Source of the DNA: Nocardioides sp. LHD-245
GTDB taxonomy: Bacteria > Actinomycetota > Actinomycetes > Propionibacteriales > Nocardioidaceae
DNA: 64,000 nt
Assembly (NCBI RefSeq): GCF_030929495.1
Contig: NZ_JAVFWN010000002.1
Coordinates: forward strand, 452,176-516,175
Reading direction: 5' to 3'
Positions within the stretch are counted from its first letter, which is position 1; each line of letters begins with the position of its first letter. This document shows positions 34,987 through 43,872 of this stretch, one piece after another. A model generated the notes under the pieces. That model did not search any database. It had not been told where the DNA came from and was given only the letters and a program-made list of their open reading frames with translations. Position numbers and translations under genes: made by a program.

Positions 34987-35445
34987 TCAGTCGAGCGCGT
35001 AGACGTCGTAGCGGGCGGCGTGGCTGCTCAGGTCGGCCTCTCCGATCGCCACCGCCTGGATCTCGTTGAGCCAGGCGTAGCGCTCGTCGCCGGTCTGGAA
35101 CCGGGGCGCCCCCCGGAGCCGCAGCACGCCGGTGGGGTCGCGCCGCAGCAGTCCGTTGTAGAAGTAGAGGACCGTCGCATCGTCGTCGGTCACGAACGCC
35201 GCCCGCACGTCGATCTCCCAGATGCCGTCGCGGCGAACGGTCACCCAGTCGGACGTGAGCCCCCGCACCATCCGTCCCGAGACGCGCGGCCCGGCCACGG
35301 TGCCCTCGGTGACGCCGGCGACGACGCGGGTGCCGTGGGGCCCGCCCTCGGCCAGGGCCGAGAACTCGCCGTCGTGGGTGGCCTCGACGCGGAACAGCAG
35401 CGTCGCCGCCAGCCGGACGCCGCCGGTGTCCGCCGGTCCGCTCAC
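34987..35445 (-). CDS. DUF3237-family protein
   Basis: A 152-residue protein with the pattern of DUF3237: LLFRVEATHD at the start, then G-T-x-V-A-G-P-R-V-S-G, SDWVTVRRDGIWEIDVRAAF (the typical W-D-x-R-x-x-x-x-T core) and VLYFYNGLLR. The function of the family is not established; members often sit in aromatic and steroid catabolic clusters. GTG at 35445 overlaps the stop of the phosphotransferase (GTGA), supporting this start over GTG 35457. Confidence 0.75.
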   Translation of the reverse strand: MSGPADTGGVRLAATLLFRVEATHDGEFSALAEGGPHGTRVVAGVTEGTVAGPRVSGRMVRGLTSDWVTVRRDGIWEIDVRAAFVTDDDATVLYFYNGLLRRDPTGVLRLRGAPRFQTGDERYAWLNEIQAVAIGEADLSSHAARYDVYALD

Positions 35446-36509
35446 CGCAGCCCCCACACGCCGAGCAGGTCGTGGTCGATCGCGGCGGTGAAGACCCGCT
35501 TGCCGGCCTCCTCCATCACCGGCGCCGGTCCGTTGTCACGGGGCAGGGCGCCGTAGGAGGCGATGGCATGCGCCATCTGCCGGCGGTACGACGTCCACAT
35601 CTCGTCGAGCTCGGGTGCCGGCCCACCGGCGGCCCGGAGCGCGTCGCGATAGGTCTGCACGAGGTCCCGCTCGTGCTCGCGGCGCTGGTCGACGTCGAGC
35701 GAGGTGACGATGATCCACGCCATGTCGTGGGAGTAGGTCCCGGCGAAGCAGAGCTGCCAGTCGAGGATGCCCGGCCGGCCGTCGGCCTCGTAGAAGAGGT
35801 TGCCGCCGTGGGGATCGCCGTGGACGAACGTGTGCGGCTGCGCGTCGCACCACCCCCACAGCCGGTCCAGGGCCGTCAGGGCGTTCTGCGCGGAGCCGAT
35901 CGCCTCGACGAGGAGGTCCCCGTTGGCCCAGTCCACGAGCACGTCCCAGTGCGACGGCCGGAAGCAGTACTTGAGGAAGGTCCGTTGCGGCTGCTCCCAT
36001 CCGGCCAACCGCGCCAACCGCGGCGATCCCCACCAGGCGGCGTGCATCGGCGCGATGGCCTCCAGCACGTTCGCCACGTGGTCGGCGGTGACCGGGAGCA
36101 TGTTCTGGCCGAAGGTGACGCCACGGGCGAGCAGGTCCTCGAGGACGAGGATCCCCTGTGGCGCGTCGTCGGTCGCCGCGAAGTACACCGTGGGGATGTT
36201 CAGGGCGACCTCGGGCGCGATCTCGTTGTAGAACCGCACCTCCTGCTGCAGCGCCATCCACACCCGCTTGCGCCAGGTGTCGTCGAAGCCGCCCTTCACG
36301 TGGACGCTGGCGGGCCCGACCGGGCCGCCGGGGGCGTAGGACAGGTGGAGGCGCGCCGACGCCGCGGTCCCGAAGAACTCGCGGTCCCGGCGTACCTCGG
36401 TCACCTCGATGCCCGGGAAGGAGCTCGCCAGCGCACCGGTCAGCCAGGCCGGCGTCACCTCGTCGAGCGAGAGGGGGAGCGGGGTCGTCGCCGAAGCGAT
36501 CTGGGTCAT
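35442..36509 (-). CDS. Phosphotransferase family protein (EcKinase-like)
   Basis: A 355-residue kinase-fold protein, the third in the cluster and the most divergent. FVHGDPHGGNLFY and GILDWQLCFAGTYSHDMAW hold the catalytic Asp, Asn and metal-binding Asp of ecdysteroid-kinase/choline-kinase-like enzymes. The N-lobe SARLHLSYA and VHVKGGF fit ATP binding. It lies between an extradiol dioxygenase and a DUF3237 gene. The hydroxylated substrate is unknown. Confidence 0.8.
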   Translation of the reverse strand: MTQIASATTPLPLSLDEVTPAWLTGALASSFPGIEVTEVRRDREFFGTAASARLHLSYAPGGPVGPASVHVKGGFDDTWRKRVWMALQQEVRFYNEIAPEVALNIPTVYFAATDDAPQGILVLEDLLARGVTFGQNMLPVTADHVANVLEAIAPMHAAWWGSPRLARLAGWEQPQRTFLKYCFRPSHWDVLVDWANGDLLVEAIGSAQNALTALDRLWGWCDAQPHTFVHGDPHGGNLFYEADGRPGILDWQLCFAGTYSHDMAWIIVTSLDVDQRREHERDLVQTYRDALRAAGGPAPELDEMWTSYRRQMAHAIASYGALPRDNGPAPVMEEAGKRVFTAAIDHDLLGVWGLR

Positions 36510-36516
36510 GGCCGCC

Positions 36517-37584
36517 TCACTTGAAGACCGCGAAGGTCTTGTTGGAGTTGAACACCTCGGTCACCACGAAGTCGCTCCACTCGAGCGTCATGCCGAGCTC
36601 CTGCATCGCCCCGAGGAGGCAGTACCAGTTGAGCATCTCGTGCTGGCCGGCCTCGACGATGTCGCGCGAGGTGACCTCGAGCCAGGCCTCGTAGTCGCCG
36701 GCGACCATGGCGTCGTAGAGGACCTGGTCGGCCTCGGTGTCGGGGCGCAGGTGCCAGAGCCGGTCGACCAGGAACGCGTGCGACCAGCTGGAGGACGCCA
36801 CGAGGGCGACCCGCTTGCCGCTCTCGCGCACGCTGCGCCCGACGGCGCGGCCCAGCTCGAAGCAGCGCCGCGGCGAGGGGCCCGGCGGGTCGAGTCGCTC
36901 GCCCTTGTTGATCTCGGCGAAGCGGGCCAGGCCGCCGCGCCGGGCGATGACGTGCTCGCCGTAGCAGTTCACGGCGACCGGGACGATCGGGTAGGGGAAC
37001 TGCTTCCCGATGTGGTCCCAGTCCAAGAAGATCTGGGTGTTCGCGAACGCGTGCGGGAAGTGGATGTGCTCGCGCGGCTGGTAGGAGTAGGCGCAGTCCA
37101 CGTCGTCGTTGATGACGTCGGTGACCAGCGCCTTGGCGAACTCCGGAGCGCCGCGCATCGTGAAGGTCTGTCCCTCCCGGGGGGCACCCCAGGCGTTCGG
37201 GATCTTCATGATGTCCAGCACGGCGAACGGGTCGATCTCGGTGTCCTCGTAGGCGAGCACGCAGAACGACGGGATGACCTCCTCACGGAAGTTCTCGTAC
37301 TGGTCGTCGCCCCACACGATCACGACCTCGGGCTCGAAGGCGTCCAGCTCGGCACGGCACTTGGCGATGCCGGCGAGCAGCTGGGCGCGGTGCCCCGCCG
37401 CGGCCGCGGTGCCCTGGTCCTCACCCCACTCCCGCTGGGCCAGCTCGGACCAGTTGCGGGGATCCTTGGCCTCGTCGGGGATGTCGGGATCGGTCAGCGT
37501 GAACTTCAGCAGGTTGGCCATATGGGAGTCAGCGCCCGCGAGCAGCGGGTAGTGCGTGATCCCCAGGCCGAGCACCTCAGCCAT
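36517..37584 (-). CDS. Class III extradiol dioxygenase (LigB superfamily)
   Basis: A 355-residue non-heme iron enzyme expected to cleave a catechol-type ring next to the hydroxyls. GITHYPLL with His11 near the start, VVIVWGDDQYENF, and the late ALVASSSWSHAFL with His are the LigB-type iron and acid-base regions. It is longer than many LigB proteins and matches the single-chain group. The next gene upstream is a C-C hydrolase, the usual following enzyme in meta-cleavage routes. Upstream purines AGGAGAGG give a good ribosome site. Confidence 0.85.
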   Translation of the reverse strand: MAEVLGLGITHYPLLAGADSHMANLLKFTLTDPDIPDEAKDPRNWSELAQREWGEDQGTAAAAGHRAQLLAGIAKCRAELDAFEPEVVIVWGDDQYENFREEVIPSFCVLAYEDTEIDPFAVLDIMKIPNAWGAPREGQTFTMRGAPEFAKALVTDVINDDVDCAYSYQPREHIHFPHAFANTQIFLDWDHIGKQFPYPIVPVAVNCYGEHVIARRGGLARFAEINKGERLDPPGPSPRRCFELGRAVGRSVRESGKRVALVASSSWSHAFLVDRLWHLRPDTEADQVLYDAMVAGDYEAWLEVTSRDIVEAGQHEMLNWYCLLGAMQELGMTLEWSDFVVTEVFNSNKTFAVFK

Positions 37585-37615
37585 GGTGGGTCTCCTCTCC
37601 TTCTCGGATCCGCGC

Positions 37616-38587
37616 TCAGACCTGCTCGACGAGGTCCGGGTTCTCCGGCCGCAGCTTGGAGACGCCGGCGGCGTCGGCGGTACGGCGCGAGACCTTGCCG
37701 TCCCGGAAGAACTCCAGGAACACCGGGTTGAACAGGTCGGGGCGATCGGTCTGGCCCTGGTGGCCGCACTCGGTGGGGTAGAAGAACTGCACCTTCGGCA
37801 GCACCTTCTCCTGCTCGTAGCCCCACTCGACGGGGGTGAGGACGTCCTCGGTTCCGTAGAGGTAGATCCCGGGGATGTCGAGCTTGTCGAGGCGGCCCTT
37901 GGTCGAGAGCCGGGCCTCGATGTTGTGGTCCTCCCACGGGATGATCCGGCCGTACTGGAGCAGCGAGGGCCAGAACGACGCATGGCCTGCCTTGCCCCGC
38001 TCGGCCGCCTGGTAGCGCATCTCGATGAGGTCGTCGCTGATGGCTTCCCCGCGGTAGATGATCGCCTCCATCATCCGGCGCATGCCGTCGCGGGTGCCGT
38101 CGTACTGGGTCAGCTGGACCTTGGCCGGGGGCTTGAGCCCCTCGGGCACCACGTCGCCGATGTCGCCGGCGATCAGCGCGAAGCTGATGACCCGCTCCGG
38201 GTGGGCGACCAGGTAGTTGGTGGTGTTCATGCAGCCCATCGAGTTGCCGGCGATGTGGAAGCGGTCCAGGCATAGCGCCGAGGTGAACTCGTGGATGAAG
38301 TCGACGAAGTCGGCGATGGAGCGGGGACGGTGCTCCTCGCGAGGGTCCGAGAGGCCGAAGGCGGGCATGTCGGGGCAGTAGACGCGGAAGCCGTTCTCGG
38401 CGAGGAAGGGCGCCATGAAGCGCCAGCCTGCGGTGCCCGACGAGCCCGGGAGGCCACCGTGGAGCAGCAGCACCGCGGGCCCGGTGGTGCCCGAGGTCAT
38501 GTAGTGGGCCTTGGCCCCGCTGGGGAGCTGCACCCAGCGGCTGAGCATGCCGGGGACCTCGATGATGCCTTCTTCTGTCAGAGCCAT
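37616..38587 (-). CDS. Alpha/beta hydrolase, meta-cleavage-product (C-C) hydrolase-like
   Basis: A 323-residue protein of the MhpC/BphD type, which splits the linear ring-fission product. LLLHGGLPGSSG (oxyanion region, 41-52), the nucleophile elbow AGNSMGC with Ser116, an acid in YLYGTEDVLTP and the His in TECGHQGQ complete the triad. The CGH-x-x-Q end is typical of BphD-like hydrolases. It is second in the operon after ferredoxin reductase and before the extradiol dioxygenase. Confidence 0.85.
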   Translation of the reverse strand: MALTEEGIIEVPGMLSRWVQLPSGAKAHYMTSGTTGPAVLLLHGGLPGSSGTAGWRFMAPFLAENGFRVYCPDMPAFGLSDPREEHRPRSIADFVDFIHEFTSALCLDRFHIAGNSMGCMNTTNYLVAHPERVISFALIAGDIGDVVPEGLKPPAKVQLTQYDGTRDGMRRMMEAIIYRGEAISDDLIEMRYQAAERGKAGHASFWPSLLQYGRIIPWEDHNIEARLSTKGRLDKLDIPGIYLYGTEDVLTPVEWGYEQEKVLPKVQFFYPTECGHQGQTDRPDLFNPVFLEFFRDGKVSRRTADAAGVSKLRPENPDLVEQV

Positions 38588-38647
38588 GTCTGTCTCCCTG
38601 TCGTGGTTGATCGGGTGGGAAGGGGTCGGTGCGGTGGCGGTGGCGTC

Positions 38648-39841
38648 TCAGACGCCGGCGGGAACGAGGTCCAGGTCGGCCCAGACCGAGCCCGCGGTGA
38701 TCGCCTTGCGGCACTTCATGAGCAGCCGGGGGTCGTCGACGACGACCGCGCCGACGAGCTCGCCAACGGTGCCGACGTAGGCGGCCACCAGGTCGCCTCC
38801 GGAGAGGGTGCCCGCGACGTGGGCGAGCGACCCGGTCGCCGGGCGACCGACGATCTGGATGCGGTGGCCGTACTGGTCCGACCAGACGTAGGGCACGGTC
38901 GGGGTGGGGGCTGCCGCGCCGGTCACGGCGGCCGCGATGATCGCGGCGTGGTCGTTGGCGTTCGTCCAGTGCTCGATGCGTAGGTCGTAGCCGTAGTGGG
39001 GGTGCGGCCAGCGGGCGACGTCCCCGGCGGCGTAGATGCCCTCCGCGCCGACCACGGTCAGGTCCGCCCCGCACTCGACGCCGTCGGAGATCGGCAGACC
39101 GGAGGAGTCCAGCCAGCCGGTGGCCGGGGTGGCACCGATGCCGACCACGACCAGATCGGCGGGCAGCCGGCGGCCGTCGTTCAGCACGACCGCGCGGACC
39201 GCGTCCTCGCCCTCGAGGTGGGCGACGCCGACACCGGTGACCAGCTCGTTGCCCGCGGCCGCGTGGACCTCGGCGAGGCGGGCGCCGACCTCGGCGCCGA
39301 GCAGGTGGGACAGCGGCACGTTCTGGGCCTCGACGAGGGTGACCTGGACGCCGTGGCGGCAGGCCGCGGCGGCGAACTCCGCGCCGATGAAGCCGGCGCC
39401 GATCACGACCACCCGCCCGGCGGTGGCCAGGCCCGTTCGCAGAGCGGCGGCATCCTCGGCGTTGCGCAGCGTGTGGACACCCGCGAGCCGATCCGCCCCG
39501 GGCAGGGTCCGCGGGGTCACGCCGGTGGCGATGACGAGCCGGTCGAAGGCGATGGCCTCGCCGGCGTCCGTGGTCACCGTGCGCGCGGACACGTCGAGCT
39601 CGCTCGCGCGCACCCCGAGCCGGAGGTCGACGCGGAGGTCGGCCAGCTGCTCGTCGGTGAGCAGCGGGACCGGCGCCGGGTCGCCGTCGGGAAGGATCAT
39701 CTCCTTGGACAGCGGCGGCTTGTCGTACGGCGCGTACGACTCCTCGCCCAGCAGGGTGATGGGGCCGTCGTACCCCTTCATGCGCAGGGCCTGCGCCGTC
39801 CGCACGCCTGCCACCGAGGCGCCCACGATCAGGAGAGTCAC
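38648..39841 (-). CDS. NAD(P)/FAD-dependent ferredoxin reductase (BphA4/ThcD type)
   Basis: A 397-residue flavoprotein that feeds electrons from NAD(P)H to the Rieske ferredoxin. VGASVAGVRTAQALR (FAD loop), DKPPLSKEM, VVIGAGFIGAEFA (NAD loop) and YAAGDVARWP (C-terminal FAD site) are the standard set. GTG 39841 is chosen because GAGTGT (39854-39849) is exactly 7 nt upstream and operator F sits at the standard distance; GTG 39850 is three codons longer. First gene of a seven-gene operon running to 32581. Confidence 0.9.
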   Translation of the reverse strand: MTLLIVGASVAGVRTAQALRMKGYDGPITLLGEESYAPYDKPPLSKEMILPDGDPAPVPLLTDEQLADLRVDLRLGVRASELDVSARTVTTDAGEAIAFDRLVIATGVTPRTLPGADRLAGVHTLRNAEDAAALRTGLATAGRVVVIGAGFIGAEFAAAACRHGVQVTLVEAQNVPLSHLLGAEVGARLAEVHAAAGNELVTGVGVAHLEGEDAVRAVVLNDGRRLPADLVVVGIGATPATGWLDSSGLPISDGVECGADLTVVGAEGIYAAGDVARWPHPHYGYDLRIEHWTNANDHAAIIAAAVTGAAAPTPTVPYVWSDQYGHRIQIVGRPATGSLAHVAGTLSGGDLVAAYVGTVGELVGAVVVDDPRLLMKCRKAITAGSVWADLDLVPAGV

Positions 39842-39883
39842 GCGTGCCACACTCGCCGTTCGCCGAGGCCCTCACAACGGGGA

Positions 39884-39900
39884 GTGCCAACGGCTGGAAC
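39884..39900. promoter_or_regulatory. IclR-type operator, site F (ferredoxin-reductase operon)
   Basis: GTGCCAACGGCTGGAAC. The centre at 39892 is 38 bp from GAGTGT (39854-39849, minus strand); +1 would be the GTG at 39841. Confidence 0.7.
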
Positions 39901-39941
39901 CGGGTGCCGGGTCGCTCCGGGCGCGAGCCCTCAGCCTGCCG

Positions 39942-40259
39942 TCACGCCGACACGACGTAGACGCCGTCGCCCTCGATCTCCACCCGGTAGGTGGCCAGCG
40001 CGATGGTGGCGGGCAGGCATAGCGGAGCGCCGGTGCCGAGGTCGAAGCGCGCCATGTGGAGCGGGCAGACCAGCTCGTTGCCCTCGATCTCACCCTCCTC
40101 GCCCAGCGAGAACTCCTCGTGGGTGCAGGTGTCGGCGGTCGCGAAGAACTCCCCCGACTCCACCCGGTGCAGCGCGATGCCGGGATCCGTGCCCTCGACG
40201 ATCATCGACGTCCCGGGCTGGAGGTCGTCCACCGCGCACGCGAAGTGGCGCTCGCTCAA
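39942..40259 (-). CDS. Rieske [2Fe-2S] ferredoxin of a ring-hydroxylating oxygenase
   Basis: A 105-residue electron carrier. The cluster ligands are Cys45-x-His47 (DTCTHEEF) and Cys65-x2-His68 (VCPLHMARFDL), which closely resemble biphenyl/toluene/cumate dioxygenase ferredoxins. The start is a TTG at 40259 behind GGAAG; no ATG or GTG fits as well. It stands alone as a one-gene unit between the reductase operon and the importer, with its own operator G. Confidence 0.88.
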   Translation of the reverse strand: MSERHFACAVDDLQPGTSMIVEGTDPGIALHRVESGEFFATADTCTHEEFSLGEEGEIEGNELVCPLHMARFDLGTGAPLCLPATIALATYRVEIEGDGVYVVSA

Positions 40260-40357
40260 CTGATGCTTCCTTCCGCTGTCTCGAGCCCGGTCGTCCGGGC
40301 CCGGCCGTCACCGCAGTGCCGAGTCTCCCCGTGGCCCCGGCGTTCTCCCCACGCAGG

Positions 40358-40374
40358 GTTTCAGCCGCTGGAAT
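40358..40374. promoter_or_regulatory. IclR-type operator, site G (ferredoxin gene)
   Basis: GTTTCAGCCGCTGGAAT. The centre at 40366 is 39 bp from GAGACT (40327-40322, minus strand). Confidence 0.6.
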
Positions 40375-40398
40375 CCCGCTCCGCGCTCCGGCGTGCCT

Positions 40399-40432
40399 GC
40401 GGCCCGGCCACCGGGGAGGGTGACCGGGCCGC
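40399..40432 (-). terminator. Possible terminator of the liv-type operon
   Basis: GCGGCCCGG (40399-40407) pairs with CCGGGCCGC (40424-40432) around a 16-base loop that can itself fold (CACC/GGTG). It lies just past the stop of the binding-protein gene. Confidence 0.55.
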
Positions 40433-40454
40433 GCGCCGGGCGGAGGCCCGCCGG

Positions 40455-41780
40455 CTACTTCTGGGTGAGCTCGCCCTCGAAGTCGTAGAGCTTGCCCTGC
40501 TGGAAGCCGCCCTCGGCGACCGACCAGCTGTTCAGCTCGCCGGCCTCGATCGGCGCGACATCGGACAGCCCGCTGGTGGTGAAGTCGATGCCGTCGGCGA
40601 CCATGTCGGGGTGGAAGTCCAGGTTGCGGGCCGCCACGATGAGGCCGAGCTTGCTGAGCCCGAGATCCGACGCCGCGGCCTGCTTGGCCGCCTCCACGAA
40701 CATCTGACCGTAGACGTAGCCGCTGTAAGCGGTGGTGTTGGTCAGGTCGACCCCGCCGCCGTACTCCTTCAGCACGTCCCTGACCCGCTGGACGCCGGCG
40801 TCGTCCGCGAAGCGCGGCGAGCCCACGTCCTTGTAGGTCTGCAGGGTGAGCACGCCGTCGGCGGCACCGCCGGCGGCGCCGAAGTAGGTCGAGGAGGAGC
40901 AGTTGGTGGTCATGTAGATCACCGGCTCCCAGCCCTGGTTGGCGGCCTCGGTCATGATCGAGATGCACTGCGCACCGGTCGGCGCGGCGAAGAGCACCTC
41001 GGCCCCGCTGTTGCGCATCGTGGTCACGGCCGAGGACGGCGCCGCCGCATCGGCGGCGTCGATGGTCTCCTTGTCGACGATCGTGCTCTTGGAGCCGGTC
41101 TCCTCGAGCCAGTGGTCGATCTGCTCGGCGTAGTCCTTGCCGGACTCGGTGTTGCCGATGAACGTCGCGATCTTGGCGCCCTCGGGGAAGCGCTCGTTGA
41201 CGTCCTCGACCCACACCCGGGCGTCGAGGCTGAACGGCACCGCGCCGGAGACGACCTCGGGATAGGCGGGGTCGAGGACCGTCCCGCCGCCGCCCGGGAG
41301 GCCGATGCCCGGCAGGCACTCCTCGCGGAGCAGGTCGCGGATCGCGAGGACGCCGGCCGTGCCGGTCACGCCGCTGAAGCCGACGACGCCGTCCTTCTGG
41401 ACCAGCTCGCGGGCGGCCACCAGCGTCTTGTCCGGCTGGAACTGGTCGTCCTTGAGGATGAGCTCGAACTTGGTCGGCAGATCGGCCTCGGCGTTGGCCT
41501 CCTCGAAGGCCGACTTCACGCCCGGGCCGAGCACGGCGAAGGCCGCCGCCGGGCCGCCGGTGAGGGGAAGGGTCAGGCCGACCTTGGCGGTGTCCCCGAG
41601 CGGGTCGGTCATATCGGCCGGGCAGTCGTCGAGGTCGATGCCGAGCGCCTCGGCGGCCTCGACCGCCGCGTCGCTCGCCGAGGACCCGCTGCCGCTGTCG
41701 TCGCCGGGCGCACCGCAGCTGGCGAACGTCAGCGCCGCGACCGCCACGGCCAGCGTCAGCTTGCTTGATCTCTTGGTCAT
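40455..41780 (-). CDS. livK: ABC transporter substrate-binding lipoprotein (LivK type)
   Basis: A 441-residue exported solute-binding protein of the branched-chain amino-acid/aromatic-acid type. A lipobox TFASC places the lipid-bearing Cys at residue 22. KVGLTLPLTGGPAAAFAVLG and the GFSGVTGTAGVLA segment are typical of periplasmic-binding-protein-6 domains. It presumably captures the growth substrate outside the cell. It is the last gene of the five-gene importer operon. Confidence 0.9.
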   Translation of the reverse strand: MTKRSSKLTLAVAVAALTFASCGAPGDDSGSGSSASDAAVEAAEALGIDLDDCPADMTDPLGDTAKVGLTLPLTGGPAAAFAVLGPGVKSAFEEANAEADLPTKFELILKDDQFQPDKTLVAARELVQKDGVVGFSGVTGTAGVLAIRDLLREECLPGIGLPGGGGTVLDPAYPEVVSGAVPFSLDARVWVEDVNERFPEGAKIATFIGNTESGKDYAEQIDHWLEETGSKSTIVDKETIDAADAAAPSSAVTTMRNSGAEVLFAAPTGAQCISIMTEAANQGWEPVIYMTTNCSSSTYFGAAGGAADGVLTLQTYKDVGSPRFADDAGVQRVRDVLKEYGGGVDLTNTTAYSGYVYGQMFVEAAKQAAASDLGLSKLGLIVAARNLDFHPDMVADGIDFTTSGLSDVAPIEAGELNSWSVAEGGFQQGKLYDFEGELTQK

Positions 41781-41874
41781 GACTCGTTCCTTCTTTGTGC
41801 TTCTCGGGGACGGGCGTCCGCGACGCCGCCCGGGCATCGGCGTCGTGGGTGAGGAGGGGAGGGCGGAGAGGGTC

Positions 41875-42975
41875 CTAGCGGACCAGGCGGGCCTCCAGAG
41901 GCGGGTTGCCCGCGGCCGGGTCGCCCGGCTCGACGGGGACCGGGGACGGGCCCTCGGTGGCGCCCCGGGGCGGCTGCGGCACCACCACGACGACCCGGCG
42001 TACCAGGCTCGTGAGTCCACCGGCCAGGCCGTTGGGCATCACGAAGACCAGCAGGATGACCAGGGCGCCAAACAGGACGCCCGAGATCGGTCCCTGGCTC
42101 AGGTCGCTGGTCCAGACCGGGACGAAGTAGATGACGAACGCGCCGAAGACCGGGCCCCAGTAGCTGGCTCGCCCGCCGATGATCATCGCCACCAGCAGGT
42201 TGATGGTGAGCAGCAGGCTCACCGCCTCCGGGGTGAGGATCCCGGCCTGAACGGCGAAGATCCCGCCGGCGAGGCCCGCGATCGACGCGGAGAGGCCGAA
42301 GACCACCGTGCGCACGAACGCGCGGTTGATCCCGGTCATGATGGCCGGCGCCTCGTTGTCGCGCAGCGCGACCACCGCGCGGCCGATCCGGCTGTGCATC
42401 ACGTTCCAGACCACGACGCAGGCCAGCACGAGCGCGACGACGGTGACGTAGTAGAGCCAGACCGTCTCTCCGCCACGTCCGGCGAAGTACGCGATGCCGG
42501 GCGGCTCCCACTCCATGCCGAACAGGCCCGAGGAGCCGCCGGTCAGTCCGTCGAAGCGGCGGATCAGGCTGGGGAGCAGCACACCCACGGCCAGCGTGAC
42601 CAGGGCGAGGTACATGCCCTGCAGCCGCAGCGCCGGCAGGCCGACCAGGACGCCGACGACGAAGCAGAGCACCATGCCGACGACCAGGGTGATCGGCACC
42701 GCGGTCTCCCACTTCACCGTCATCACGCCCGTCGTGTAGGCGCCGATGCCGAAGAACGCCGCGTGGCCAAGCGAGATCTGGCCGGCGAAGCCGGAGAGCA
42801 GGTTGAGGCCGACCACCGCGATCGCCAGCACCAGCGCGCCGGTGATCTGGCTCAGCCGGAAGGAGGGCACCAGATAGGGCGTGGCGAAGACGAGGAGCGC
42901 GATCAGCACCACGCGCCCCACCCGCCAGCCGATGTCGGCGCGGCTGCCGGCCGGGATGTGAACGGGAAGGGCCAT
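41875..42975 (-). CDS. livM: Branched-chain amino-acid-type ABC permease LivM
   Basis: A 366-residue integral membrane protein with many hydrophobic helices. GLNLLSGFAGQISLGHAAFFGIGAYT in the first third and SRIGRAVVALRDNEAPAIMTGI (cytoplasmic coupling helix) are LivM signatures. The C-terminal 40 residues are a Pro-rich soluble tail. The ATG overlaps the livH stop by one base (TGATG). It forms the channel with LivH. Confidence 0.92.
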   Translation of the reverse strand: MALPVHIPAGSRADIGWRVGRVVLIALLVFATPYLVPSFRLSQITGALVLAIAVVGLNLLSGFAGQISLGHAAFFGIGAYTTGVMTVKWETAVPITLVVGMVLCFVVGVLVGLPALRLQGMYLALVTLAVGVLLPSLIRRFDGLTGGSSGLFGMEWEPPGIAYFAGRGGETVWLYYVTVVALVLACVVVWNVMHSRIGRAVVALRDNEAPAIMTGINRAFVRTVVFGLSASIAGLAGGIFAVQAGILTPEAVSLLLTINLLVAMIIGGRASYWGPVFGAFVIYFVPVWTSDLSQGPISGVLFGALVILLVFVMPNGLAGGLTSLVRRVVVVVPQPPRGATEGPSPVPVEPGDPAAGNPPLEARLVR

Positions 42976-43865
42976 CACACGCGCTCCACTCTCTTGCTGC
43001 CGAAGAATCCGGTCGGGCGGACCATCAGGACCACCAGCAGGATCACCAGCGCGACCGCCTGCTTGAGGTCGGAGCCGACGAAGCCGACGTAGCTGGCCAC
43101 CAGGTTCTCCACGACGCCAAGCACGATGCCGGCCAGCACGGCGCCGAGCGGGCTGTCGAAGCCGCCGAGCGTCGCCGCCGCGGCGGCGTAGATCAGGAAG
43201 TTGAACATCATCGTCGTGGTGAGCGTCGTGGTCGGCGCGATCAGCGTGGCGATCAGCGCACCGACGGCCGCCGCCAGCATCCACCCCAGCGCGTTGATGC
43301 CACTGACGCGGATGCCCAGCAGGCGAGCGCTCTCGGGGTTGCTGGCCGTGGCCCGCATCGCCAGCCCGAGCCGGGTGTAGCGGAACAGCGCGAACAGGCC
43401 GCCCATCACCGCCAGCAGGACGCCCAGGATCAGCAACGGGAGATAGCGCAACCGGGTGCCGAAGAACCCGATGTAGTCGTCGGGCCGGTCGGGCACGAGC
43501 GAGGGGAAGGCCAGCGGGTCCCCGCCCCAGATCACGCCGGCCGCCGCGTTGAGCATCAGGAACAGTCCGATGGTCACCAGCAGGATGGAGTAGTCGGCGT
43601 GCGCGCCCAACGGACGGATCAGCACCCGCTCGACGACACCGCCGGCGACGAACGAGACCGCGACCGCGCCGAGGATCGCGAGGATGACGGGCAGCCCCGC
43701 GGCGTGCAGGGCGTAGGCGATGAACCCCGAGAACATCGCCATCTCCCCCTGGGCGAGGTTGAGGTGGTGGGTGCCGCGGTAGACGCAGACCAGCGCGAGG
43801 GCCAGGAACCCGTAGATGACGCCGTAGTTGACGCCGTCGATGAGACGGGCGATGAGCAGCTCCAT
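42975..43865 (-). CDS. livH: Branched-chain amino-acid-type ABC permease LivH
   Basis: A 296-residue membrane protein. LIDGVNYGVIYGFLALALVCVY at the start, HHLNLAQGEMAMF, and LAMRATASNPESARLLGI (coupling helix) are LivH signatures; about eight membrane helices are expected. It begins 7 bp after livF on the same strand. Confidence 0.92.
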   Translation of the reverse strand: MELLIARLIDGVNYGVIYGFLALALVCVYRGTHHLNLAQGEMAMFSGFIAYALHAAGLPVILAILGAVAVSFVAGGVVERVLIRPLGAHADYSILLVTIGLFLMLNAAAGVIWGGDPLAFPSLVPDRPDDYIGFFGTRLRYLPLLILGVLLAVMGGLFALFRYTRLGLAMRATASNPESARLLGIRVSGINALGWMLAAAVGALIATLIAPTTTLTTTMMFNFLIYAAAAATLGGFDSPLGAVLAGIVLGVVENLVASYVGFVGSDLKQAVALVILLVVLMVRPTGFFGSKRVERV

Positions 43866-43872
43866 GTCGTCC

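Noticed and set aside
32338..35556. A 1072-codon plus-strand open frame across SDR, ligase and DUF3237 genes
   Set aside because: Shadow of the minus-strand genes; no family motifs and no start signal.
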